Below are positions 10,698 through 20,771 of a DNA stretch of 64,000 bases, one piece after another. Source of the stretch: Cylicocyclus nassatus (Eukaryota; Nematoda; Chromadorea; Rhabditida; Strongylidae); NCBI GenBank assembly GCA_958299035.1, contig CATQJL010000112.1, forward strand, positions 55,471,140 through 55,535,139. Direction: 5' to 3'. A program made the translations under genes and the position numbers. The notes beneath the pieces are model-generated. The model made no database searches, was not told the origin of the DNA, and saw only the letters and a list, made by a program, of their open reading frames with translations. Every line of letters starts with the position of its first letter. Positions within the stretch are counted from its first letter, which is position 1.

Positions 10698-12980
10698 TAA
10701 TTGTTCGTGGCTAAGCTTCGGCAACAAAGCTCCACCTGCGCACATAATTTTATTTGTGGAACAAAAATAAAGGTCACTTATGGTCAAGTTGCCTCAATCA
10801 GTTCCTGTACATTCCACATAAGAACAAATATGTTCCATAGCGGAGGACTATGCGAGAATGGGGTGGGGAGGATTGGAAGGGGGGGGGGGGTTCTGCAACA
10901 AGGGAAGTTCGCTTGGTTAAGTGGCGATTTGGAAAGTGATGTATAGTTGGATAAAGCTTAAAATGCTGATTTCAAATATAGCTTCTATATCAGCTTATAT
11001 CTATGAACCGTCTACATAAAGCAAGTTATGGGCTTTTTTGTGCTTACAATGGAAGTGTGGGAAGGGAATTGGCGACCCGTGAATAACAACATGGATGGAC
11101 AATACTCGAAAACGTTCAGTCGTATCGGATTGCTACAATGCTTATTAGGTGGTTTGCCTGAGCGTGCATACTTTCGTGTGAGAACTACCGTTTTACGCTC
11201 AAAAATACACGACAATTTGACATAAGAAAAGGTCATGACGTTTTTGTAAGAAAAACGCATCGCAGATAAAGAGGTGTCGAGCATCAGCAAAAGCTCTATC
11301 CATGGGTATATATCACCTTCCAAATCGAAAGCCCAGACATGAGAACAAACTCTTAGAACTGGAAAGAAAATTTTGCCAACGTTAGCACTAAGGAAATGAC
11401 ATGGACCACTACTCTCGATAGCGACAATAAAACTACAAGAATCCAGAGGTAGTATGAAGGTGAAGCATAGGGTCCTGACATGTAAAAAAGGTTACTGAAT
11501 GAGCAATGGTTTTGACATCTTTAATAGATTAGCTAATTGAGAGCTTCAATCCTTTAAAATATCCAGGTACCAGTACCTTCCCCAAAGGGCTACAAAACTC
11601 TGTTGCCTTAAAGGCAGTGTTCAGGTAAAAACTCGATTTTGAGATTTTGGGCTTATCCAGGCCTATTCCTCATGCTGAATCCGAAAATCCACATCTGAAA
11701 GCGCGAAAACGGCGAAAAAGGGCTCTAACGCAGGAGGGGAACAGCCGGTGGGTAGGGTGCTCCTCACCGTGAATTCATGCTTCCAGCTTCCGGAGCGGTC
11801 TTCTCGATTCCGCTAGCCGTCCTGACATCGCGGGAGGCCTGCAAGTGGTAGCCGGGCAGCCAACTGTTGCCGCAGCTGATGCGCTTTGTGGCTAGTAAAG
11901 CCGCATTCGCGCACAAAGGTATTGCGCCTTTGTGCAGCATCATGCAGCAACCTATAATTCGTCGTCTGGACTCCTGCCAAGGAATGTCCTCGCAGTTCGT
12001 CGCGCTGGGTGCAATTTCAGCCTCAGAGGTAGCGTGATATCCTTAATATCTAAATCATTCAAAACGGCAGGAATTCAAAAATTCCAAAAACAATGCAATG
12101 GTGGAGTATAAAACTATACCGGAAAATTTCCAAAAATTTAAAAATAAATTGGAAATTGTATAGTTTTTTCTGTTGCAGATTTTGACATCAATGCGGTTTT
12201 GTTGAAGCGCCCATTAAGGATGGTTCTTTTGCTTCTTCTAAAATCTGAATCATCTTTCAATATCCAACGGGTTCATGTGTTTTGAAATTTTCCACTATTG
12301 GTTTTTCATTTTCAAATTACCTGAGGGAAGTGGTCAATTTTATTAGGAGCCTAAGGATCTCGTTGGCAGTTGTGCAGATTAGAATAAAATATTCTGACTT
12401 GGTGATCTACGCCATCCCTTTTATACCAGCTTATGTGGCATATTTTCATCTTTTATCATCGACCTATCTAATCTATTGGACCTATAATATTTTGGCTTAT
12501 CTAACTCGCTTAAACCACTAGGTCACGAATTTATAATTTTGACTACTATTTTCTTACTGTTGAAGAATTAATAATTTTGACGAGTTTTCTTACTGTTATA
12601 TACTTGAGATATTCCTTGATTGCTCCCATCCACTCTCCGACGTTAAAAGGAAAATAAGATCTTTTAAAAAATGAAGATTTCTTGGATTTTTCAGCTTGTG
12701 CTTATCTGGTATTGCGATAGTTTTGGGATTTGCTAGTTCTCTTCAAAGAAAGCTTGTTTATTTGCATGGTCCTCAAAAGATTATGTATTTTTTTGTTCAG
12801 AATGATAGAGATATCGAGGATATCACGCTATTTGCCCGGGTAAGCACAAAATCTCAAAATCGAGTTTTTGCCCGGACACACTGCCTTCAAAAAAGCAGAA
12901 ACAAAATCAAAATTTAGAAAAACTTCTTTATTTGGTGTTTTTTCAGCATAACGGTGTTATTCAATCATACCTAAGCTTAC
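10698..12980. other. Repeat-rich stretch without a confident gene
   Basis: 10860-10880 is a poly-G tract. Around 11610 and 12840-12900 are partial ends of the AGGCAGC family. 11770-11900 resembles the terminal part of the 42.3-kb TIR family (GGGAGGCCTGCAAGTG and GGCAGCCA...TGCCGCAGC). The frames at 12282-12521 and 12696-12917 (plus) are discussed under rejected items. The 3-prime end of the minus-strand gene at 12981-16363 must lie here, but I could not place its final exon. Confidence 0.4.
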
Positions 12981-15900
12981 CCAAATCGAATTACCCAGAT
13001 TTTCGACACTATGTTTTGAATGCTGATGAGACCAATCATTAGGGGATACAGACTCGTGCTGAAGTTCTTCGTCAGGTATTAAGATATCCTAAAAAGAAGT
13101 CTAATGTAACGTGACAATTTTCAGTCTATTGAATTATACATATTAAGTGAAACACTGAGAGAAAACACAAAAATTAGACATCCTCACCGTTCTATAAGCG
13201 TTAGAATCTTGTTCCTTAAATCGAAATTTCACAATACCCTTCTCATCTACGAAAGCGTCAGTATGTTCTCTAAAAATGCACTTTTTGAAAGAAACTGGTT
13301 TTTCACTAATACCTGAGAGCATGAATCGCATAGATAAGGAAAAAGTGATCAAATCTTGTCGAGATCTCTTTGAGAAGTTCTTCTGAAAGTGGATGAAGAG
13401 CTCCATGTTTCTCCGAAAAAACTCGCAGCGAGTCTTAAAAGTAAACGTGTGTTTTTATTTCATATTTCAGTGAAACCAAAACTATCTCACGATATTCTTC
13501 ATAAGGCATGTCATACATAGCTTCTTTGAATAATCTCTCGTGTCTGACCCATGTGCGCAAAGACTTTGCAATATAATTAAGTAGGCTAACTTTCTAAAAT
13601 GAAAATTAGTAGGCTTGCTGATTTCATACACAGCTGTAAGTATTAGGTTGGCTAAAAATAAGTTCGTTATGGCATACAAATCTTCATTAGAAATTTTCTT
13701 GTTGATTTTTATCTATGATTCTCTGTGGGAAAGTAGCTTAAAGCTTCCTCTATCACATATCAAATAATCAGGATTTTCTATAGTCGGTAAAGACAGTTAT
13801 GTCTCAACATGGCGCAATTTCCAAAAGCTCAATTCTCTGACTTCCTAAGCTTCGTTTTCATGCTGTAATGAATTCAAAGAAGAGCAGTTTGGTTTTTGGC
13901 CAGGAGTTTTCCCTATTTAGTGAATAACAGGACAAATTGTGATATGCAACTTTGAAATGTGTCACCAAGAAAACCAAATTTTCTCATATTTGCGCACTAT
14001 GAGAAAACTGCGCCTTCTCACTTCTTTGTGGATTTTTTTCTATGGAAGGTAAGTCTCACTCAAATAGAATATATGCTCCAATACCCATTGAAGTGGTCTT
14101 TCCAGAGACACCAAACTTTGGACAAAAATTTTTCTGCAGCATCTCTGAGAGCTGCAAAAGCGACCGAACTTATTTATTAGCCAACCTAATATTTTAGCGC
14201 AAAAATTCCAGAAATAGAATCTAGTTCGCGATGTTATATACGCGTAAAGGACCTCAGAGGCAGCGTCCAGGCAACATCTATGTTCCCCCGATTAGTACCT
14301 AGTCCACAAGAAGGCTCTTGGACTAGAATATCTAGGTGCTCGGGCCGTCTAACGTGGCCTCTGAGTAGAAAGAATAGATCTGGAACATTGTTCACTGCAT
14401 CACTGTAATAAGGGCTACGGAAAGGCCCAAAAATGGAAGACGAAGAATTGTCTGGATGTTGCCAATGAAGAGGAGCGGAGATGTAAAATCGTTTAAATTT
14501 GTTGGCATTTGATGTGAAAAGTCATAAAAATCATTTTTGGCAACTCTTCATTATCCGCAAAACTAATTTTGAAATTGCAAGCGCTTAGAGTCGCTGATAA
14601 TATTAATTGCGCCAAATAACTTCTAAAAAGGACTAAGTGCTGACCAACCTTTTCAAACGCAAACCAGTCAGATGCAGCTAACAACACTCTCTCCACGTAA
14701 ACCTTTACTACGGATGTGCGAAGCACTTCTATTTCTGTTCTGCAACACAAGCAAAACAGGTTAGCAACAAAACTATGTGAGAAGGTTCAAGCACCACTAG
14801 AAATTAAGCTTACTTTGTCACTGCATATTTGCATTGCCTGCAAAACAGTACAATAACTCTAAATTAGAAAAAAGAGAGCTTAGCCTTACCTGTGTCGCTC
14901 TCTTGACTGAAAATGTTTCAAAGATCTAGCATATTCATTCAGTTGGGCTACAAAGATAGGGAACTCGGAAGCAAGCTCGAAAAATAGCTTTTCTCCAAGT
15001 ATCAGTCTAGTAATTTCCGCTACAGGAAGATGTGCAATCTGATAGGGATAAGATAAAAGCCAAAGCTTTTGTATAAACGATCCTTACTTGGTAAACTAGC
15101 GATGAGCAGTCGTTTCCAGATTGCCAATCGTCAAATGTTGATGTATAGAGATCACTCAATGGCATACAACTTTTCATCCTCTGGAAATATTTTGAAAACT
15201 GAAAAATAGGACATCTTCGCAGCACAATTCGCCAGAATACGTCAATTAAAACCTCTTTTCCATGAGGCTCCATCTCAAAATAGCTGGCTGCTTTTTGGAT
15301 TCTAACAGCAAACTATCTTATTTCTGTGTGAAAAGCGACAAATTTGGTTCCCACTTCAAGTCAAAAAATATCAACTACCTTCTTCAAAAAACTCTGGATA
15401 CTTTCCATTTTACCTGGCTGAATGTCGATGCTAATTTCATTGGCATTTTTGCGCCAATAGTGTCACGAAAAATTTAACATTCAAATAATCGTTAGAAAGC
15501 AGGTAAAAACTTCTGTTTTTGTAAGATAAATGAATTTATAAAAGGGTTTATGACCTAAAACATTCGGCTGGAATTTGACATACTCTCTTACGGTTTTCGC
15601 TAAATTCTAACTTAGAAAAAGTGTTGAATAAAGCTTACGCAAGAAAATAAGGAAAGAAGAGAACCTAAAAAATGGCAAAATCCGCCTCCTTGGCCCTAGA
15701 GCACTCCCCCCTATGTACTCACATATAGTAGCACATACGAGAGTACATCCGCTTTCACTTTGTACATGAACTACATGCCAAGAAACGATTGACTAGAAAT
15801 ATAATAACTTCTTGGCTTACTTGATATGTTTAGCAAATCAAGACTGCTAGATAAGAACTAAACGTGAAGGCAATCAAAGAACTTCTTTGCAAGTGGAAAT

Positions 15901-16363
15901 CATTACATTAGCTTTTACGTGTGAAACTTTTCCTCTAAAGAAGGCTCTTCCTTCATCTGCTCGCACAACCGAAAAAGTTTGTACCTCATCAGACACGCAT
16001 AGATGAAACTTGGGGCCGAGAGCATGTACTTCCTTATCGAATGCGGATGTAGCGAGCGGATCCTGTATAAAAATATACTAAAGTTGACAGATTCCGGGAA
16101 TGCATTTCCTATATATATATGTCACCTTCAAACGAAAGAAAGCGCTTCCATCGTCTGAAAACCTCAGAACTGTTTGATCTCTGAATTTGTTCAATCAACA
16201 AGGCTTCGCAAGTCTAAAGTGGAGACTTACCTAACGGCGTGCATGCAGTACAGCACGAAAAATCGCATAGCATTTGCAAAAAGACATTCCAAAAGTTTCT
16301 TTACTTCATATTCCGGTAATTTCGTAGCTTCCTTTACGGATAACGGATTTAATCGCAACGAAC
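12981..16363 (-). CDS. Unrecognised multi-exon protein with duplicated SLR...HAxR module (partial)
   Basis: Twelve exons, in transcript order: 16363-16231, 16180-16126, 16062-15919, 15417-15379, 15312-15088, 15038-14890, 14837-14814, 14739-14649, 13593-13491, 13433-13313, 13269-13188, 13088-12981. Every donor/acceptor pair is GT-AG and every phase matches, giving about 424 continuous codons without a stop. A 24-nt microexon (14814-14837) encodes QCKYAVTK. The first module starts SLRLNPLS, passes through FFVLYCMHAVR and ends FSDDGSAFFRLK. A second module starts SLRVFSEK, passes through FFLIYAIHALR and ends FVDEKGIVKFRFK. A related ending, VVRADEGRAFFRGK, follows the first. The FxxDDGxAFFR-like ending recalls the wing of winged-helix RNA-binding folds, but that is only a guess. 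No signal peptide or membrane segment is seen. Neither the first nor the last exon is established. A mariner MITE fills the intron at 13594-14648. Confidence 0.75.
13643..14189. mobile_element. Mariner-like MITE in intron
   Basis: Ends TTAGGTTGGCTAAAAATAAG and its near complement, flanked by TA duplications, 547 bp, no transposase. It lies wholly in the intron between the exons at 14649-14739 and 13491-13593. TTAGGTTGGC is a classic mariner terminus. Confidence 0.85.
14200..14480. repeat. AGGCAGCGTCCAGG-family fragment in intron
   Basis: A single AGGCAGCGTCCAGGC end near 14264 is followed by GC-richer sequence up to about 14465 that ends in gtctggatgttgcc. This is probably a decayed member of the TTAA family, in the same intron as the mariner MITE. 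Confidence 0.4.
15480..15918. other. Intron of the minus-strand unknown gene
   Basis: Sequence between the exons ending at 15919 and starting at 15417. It contains a short CTCCCCCCTATGTACTC patch and AT-rich DNA, with no repeat end recognised. Confidence 0.4.
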
Positions 16364-16406
16364 CTGCAAAAGTCTTTATTTAGTTGTCATTTTCAGGATT
16401 CAACTC

Positions 16407-17202
16407 ACAAGGGAACCATGTTTAACTGAAATGGCCTTTTTAGATAGGATGTAAACCATACCGGAGAGAATCAAAAGCTGATTCCAAATCTGGGTTCCTC
16501 ATTTGCGGAACGTTTGTGAAAGAGGGAGTATGAGGGTTTATTGAGCAAAAAGAAAAAGTGCAGCTAGATAAAATAAGCTGCTGAACCCCCTAGCTCTTAA
16601 GTAAAGCGACCAAGTGTGCTATCCCTTTTTGAGACTATTTATTGAATGAGGTCTTCTGACAATCACCATTGCTCCATTAAAGGCAGCGTCCAGGCAGATT
16701 TGGACCTATGTCGATTTTACGTGAGAAGTAATTTCGGGGCCCTAACTAAGGCATGCCCAAGTGGCAGCTCAGGTAGTGCTCTAACGGCTGAGATATTCCC
16801 CTCAAAACTGGACCCCGCGATCGTATGCGCATGGATTCATGGCAGTTTCGCGCGAGAATCCACGCGTTGCGCCATGAATCCATGCGAAATACGATTCTGA
16901 GGTCGTTTCGAGCGGAATATCTCAGCCGTTAGAGCACTACCTGAGCTGCTGGTTGGGCAGTGGCTTATTTAGGGCCCCCAAGTTACTATCCACATGAGAA
17001 CCTTATGTGTCCAGACTTGCCTGGACGCTGCCTTCAAGCACTAGAAATAATGCACACGTAATTTTTTATTTCAATAAAAGCTCACCTTCTCATCTATGAA
17101 TCTACGCAGTAAGAAAGGCAAATTTGAAATCAGCGTTTTATGCTTTCCTGGTGGTATACATCCCATCTAAAAAAGCCATTTCGACTAAACGTGGTTTCCT
17201 GT
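16407..17202. mobile_element. Harbinger-like TIR element with 3-bp duplication
   Basis: Left end CAAGGGAACCATGTTTAACT and right end CGTGGTTTCCTG are inverted and each flanked by TCA. Internal GCTGATTCCAAAT and its complement near the other end are shared with other family members. The TTAA-type MITE at 16681-17033 is inserted inside and so is younger. Confidence 0.55.
16681..17033. mobile_element. TTAA-type MITE, 353 bp
   Basis: Termini AGGCAGCGTCCAGGC and GCCTGGACGCTGCCT are perfect inverted repeats. The left flank is TTAA and the right flank TCAA, one change from a duplication. Internal inverted segments (gagatattcc / ggaatatctc) make most of it foldable. No coding capacity. It is nested in the element at 16407-17202. 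Confidence 0.75.
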
Positions 17203-17462
17203 CAGTCAGATTTCAAGCTATTATTTGGTATACTTATACCAATGGTTTTCCTCCGATTGCGAATTATGCGAAGTTATGAAAAAAACTTGCGACAGCGTTA
17301 TAACTAATTCCTGCACCAAAAGTTCCAAAAAATCGCAAAAATGCCTAAGCATCCGTTTTTGTTTGCTGCATATAAGATATGTAGTATTTCATATTTCGGT
17401 ATTTAGTATTTCATATTTCAAAAAATTACAACTTCTGGTAGTCAAAAAAATAGTGGAATATA

Positions 17463-18482
17463 TTAGGTCATTCCGAAAGTAATTTCGCTTTTTTCAAATG
17501 GGCGCCACATTTGAAGGAACAAAGTTTTTTAGGAGATCTTGGTAGCGTTCGATGCAGCTTGTCATCCTCTTTCTAACAGTCAAGAAATCGTTGCAGCGTA
17601 CTCAATGAGCTTTCGGAAAATAACCAAAATCTGCAACCCATGCTTTTTGAAATAGTCAAGTTTCACGATTTTTCAAAACTTTCATGTCAATCCTCAGAAG
17701 GAATCCAAGTAATGGTTCGGTAGAGTAAACATTATAGAATACAGCACTATTTTTTTCTTCTTCTCATAGCTTGCCGTAATTTTTTAAAAGATTTTTTAAC
17801 AGAACCATCGGATTTTGGCAGGCCCACCTCAGCCACAATTGCACCAAACATCAGTAATTACTTGGAATCTCAAGCTTTCAAGATGATATTTGACTTAATA
17901 TTGATTTTATTAAGCAAATGAGAATTTATGGATTCGAAATACCAAATTTCGAGTTTTTCGGGTACAGCCTGGGCTCGCTAAAACAATGAGTTGTGATGAT
18001 TTTGTCCCCGGAAATGAAACGAATCGGAGATAAAAAGCGCCCGTTAAAAAGAGGAGAAATTGCTGCATTGAATAGTGCGTGAGCTGCTCTTCTTTTGATG
18101 TTCTACGAGGATTTAGCTGCCCAAATATGGAAATCGGTAGCATCAGTTAAAATTCTGTCAAAAATGCATGACAAGCTATGGAAAGGAGAAAAAAGTAATG
18201 CTGTATTCTATAAGATTTACTCTATCGAATACTTACTTGAACTCATCCTGAGGATTGATATGAAAGTTTTAAAAAATCGTGAAACTTGACCATCTCGAAA
18301 AGCATAGGTCGCAGATTTTGGTCATTTTCTGAAAGCTCATTGACTGTGCTGCAACATTTTCATAACTGCTAGAAAGAGGATGAAATGCTGCATCGAATGC
18401 TACCAAGATTTCCAAGAAAACTTCGTTCCTTTAAATGTGGCGCCCATTTGAAAAAAGCGAAATTACTTTCGGAATGACCTAA
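17463..18482. mobile_element. Mariner-like element, 1020 bp, long inverted ends
   Basis: Ends TTAGGTCATTCCGAAAGTAA and the complement, flanked by TA. Inverted similarity extends more than 100 bp inward on both sides (GTAGCGTTCGATGCAGC / GCTGCATCGAATGCTACC). No intact transposase frame is seen. It separates the proposed upstream exons (18.5-19.1 kb) from the main exon block of the minus-strand gene. Confidence 0.8.
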
Positions 18483-18550
18483 TACAATGTAGTATACAAA
18501 CCATTTCGGTAGTTCGTCTCTAACAACTTTCATCGCCACTCTGTAATTAC

Positions 18551-19116
18551 AATATTTTATGTTTTGAGCATTTATAAAAAGCGCATGATTTCCTCTTTCG
18601 ATCATAAATAAAGACGGATTCATTGTTTTGGGAAAACCTACACATTTCCAAAAATTTGTACAAGACTTATGTCACAACCTAGTATATCGGTGGCAAACAA
18701 AGGTAATGGGAATGTTGCTCTTTCGAGCTTCTAGGTTCTCAAAATTTACAGAGGATACATGGCTTTACTTTCTTTTCTGACATTGTAAGAAGAAGTATTT
18801 TCCTGCTAATTCCTGACCAAAAGTTCCACCGAATTTGTGCAGCTGCTTGTATATCACTCTCAAAACGCTAAGACTTACAGTGCGGCTTACTATAAAACGA
18901 GTCATTAATAAGCGCCACTCCGGGTTGAAGTCCAACAAGTCGACGGGCAAGATGGAATGAGATTTCTTTCCTCTAAATATTCTTTTATCTAAGACTATTC
19001 GTGATAGAAACCGCAAGAAGCTTACCTGTCCTTTGTACCAAAATGAGTCCTGCACGATAAATCGCAGAGTATATTCGAAGAAGAGACTTATGCCAGTGAT
19101 TGTGAGAAATTCTTCG
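18551..19116 (-). CDS. Probable additional upstream exons of the unknown minus-strand gene
   Basis: Three exon-like blocks: 19116-19026 (contains EEFLTITGISLFFEYTLRF, donor GTAAGC), 18972-18769 (begins GKKSHSILPVDLLDFNPEW and includes VIYKQLHKFGGTFGQELAG, donor GTAAAG) and 18637-18551. The last can be read in two frames. One ends ESVFIYDRKRKSCAFYK, echoing the AFFRxK endings of the downstream modules. The other runs longer past the proposed donor. The phase from 18551 to the next exon at 16363 does not match in the first reading, so an exon is missing or a boundary is wrong. Membership in the same gene is inferred from strand, order and the repeated motif. Confidence 0.45.
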
Positions 19117-19119
19117 CTG

Positions 19120-20448
19120 AATTTTTTGATAGTCAACCCAAGTAATAGTTCAAATAAGACTAAAATCCATGATTTTGGTTATTGTTGCAACGTTTCATGT
19201 TTTGGCCACTAATGTGGAAGAGCAAAACTCAGATGATCTTCTCCTTTTTTGCGGCGATAATTTGACAAAGATAAGAAGCTTGAAGCGACGTGCCGCGATT
19301 TGAAGGACCTGTACAACAACGACAGTGTTTCTATTTTCTATGACTCCAAATCCGCAAGATAGGCTGCATTCCTGCAAACTAAACTACACCTAAGAGAACG
19401 ACACCTTCAAGTCTGATTTATAGCTGCGCGAACAATTTTTGACACTGTGAGTTTCGAACCTGGTTCGAAAAAAGGAAGAAAAGAAAATTACTCGAGCTTC
19501 GATGTTTCAACGCAAATTCGCCAACATCTGGGCTGTCTCATAAATCTTTACGGTTTTCACCCTGAAAACCAGCATTTCTCGAGAACTGGGGCACGTACAA
19601 AGGGCACCAATACATGATCGTACTTCTGAATGTATGAGTTACATAATTACGTGTATGAGAGGCAAGATATCAGGGGCGGAGTTTGCCAATTTACTCCAAT
19701 CATTTTTTTCTTTCTAGCCACGGAAAAAATGCGGAAAATGTACAATTGAATGCCCAATGTGTCAAGCATATGCTGGGATAAATGGGGAATTGAGAGTTTT
19801 TCGGAGATACGATTTTTGACAATAAGGTTCATTTTGACTACTATCAGATATCAGCTTCAAACTTCATGTGAACTACGATTTAAGCGGAATCTTAATAGCC
19901 ATCTTGTAGAGCTTGCTCGCCCTCTCGAATGATCAGAAATCCGATATCAATTGAAGGAAAGAAAAAGACCGTTGTAACAAAAACGGTAAAAAATTATGAG
20001 ACATTCATCTACATACTTATAATCTATGTAGTATTATCCATAATCGTCGATAGCATGAGTTTAATAACCTAATCTTTTGCTTATCGAAAATCCATGATAT
20101 CCGCTACAGTAAACAGCTATATTTTTTTGACATTTCCCTTTACATAATATGGTTGACTAATGGATAGGTTTCGTCGCTTTTACGTCCCTCAAATGTTGCA
20201 GACAAATTTTTCTCATTGTTGTTATCTAAAAGGAGCATTTCAATGAAAATTGGAATATAAATCTGTAAGTAGAAATCAGTTCTCGATGGAAAAAGCAAAG
20301 AAGTAAAATAACCAGGTAGTTGATTTGTAATGGTAGGAGCTTCAAACTACTTCAACGCAAAAAAAAAATTCAAGGATAACGAGCAATGACCAAATATCTA
20401 TGAAGATTTACATGCCAAAACGAGCTTACTTCTGAGCCAACCCAATAC
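19120..20448. other. Stretch without a confident gene
   Basis: A block at 19195-19377 on the minus strand (ECSLSCGFG...) has an acceptor-like TTTGCAG upstream and might be one more exon. The rest is AT-rich with no repeat ends recognised. Confidence 0.3.
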
Positions 20449-20582
20449 AGTTGCAGCGGTAGAATTTGTCCAAAATTGCGGGATTGTCGGGATTCGCGGG
20501 ATTTGCGGGATTTGCGACTTCGCGGGATTTGCGGGATTCGCGGGATTCGCGGGATTGAGCTATAACTTCTTTTAGAACAACT

Positions 20583-20771
20583 TTATTTGTAATCTGCGTA
20601 AAGATTTGGCTTCAGCTTGATGAGACGAATCTTCTGGTATACAATATGTCCGTAATTCATAGTGACACGGTAGACATATGGTGATACCTTGTTATTTTCT
20701 ATGTTAAGGCTTTTGTGAACATCTATCACCGTGTAAATCGCGAATAGGAGATTCTGGTACGAAGTTCCCAT
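20583..20771 (-). CDS. 62-codon ORF in the left arm of the foldback element
   Basis: Starts MGTSYQNLLFAIYTVIDVHK and ends LKPNLYADYK. It is duplicated exactly in the other arm. I do not recognise the family. It could be a short element-encoded protein or the last exon of one. Codon identity between arms may only reflect arm homogenisation, so coding is unproven. Confidence 0.3.
   Translation of the reverse strand: MGTSYQNLLFAIYTVIDVHKSLNIENNKVSPYVYRVTMNYGHIVYQKIRLIKLKPNLYADYK

Noticed and set aside
12282..12521. 79-codon hydrophobic plus-strand frame
   Set aside because: AT-rich composition explains the hydrophobic residues; no splice partner or family.
12693..13041. Plus-strand exon-like frames (CLSGIAIVLGFASSL... 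then HNGVIQSYLSLPK...) with good acceptor and donor
   Set aside because: The second block lies opposite the phase-consistent minus-strand exon 12981-13088 and hits an in-frame stop before its own donor. The minus-strand model is better supported.
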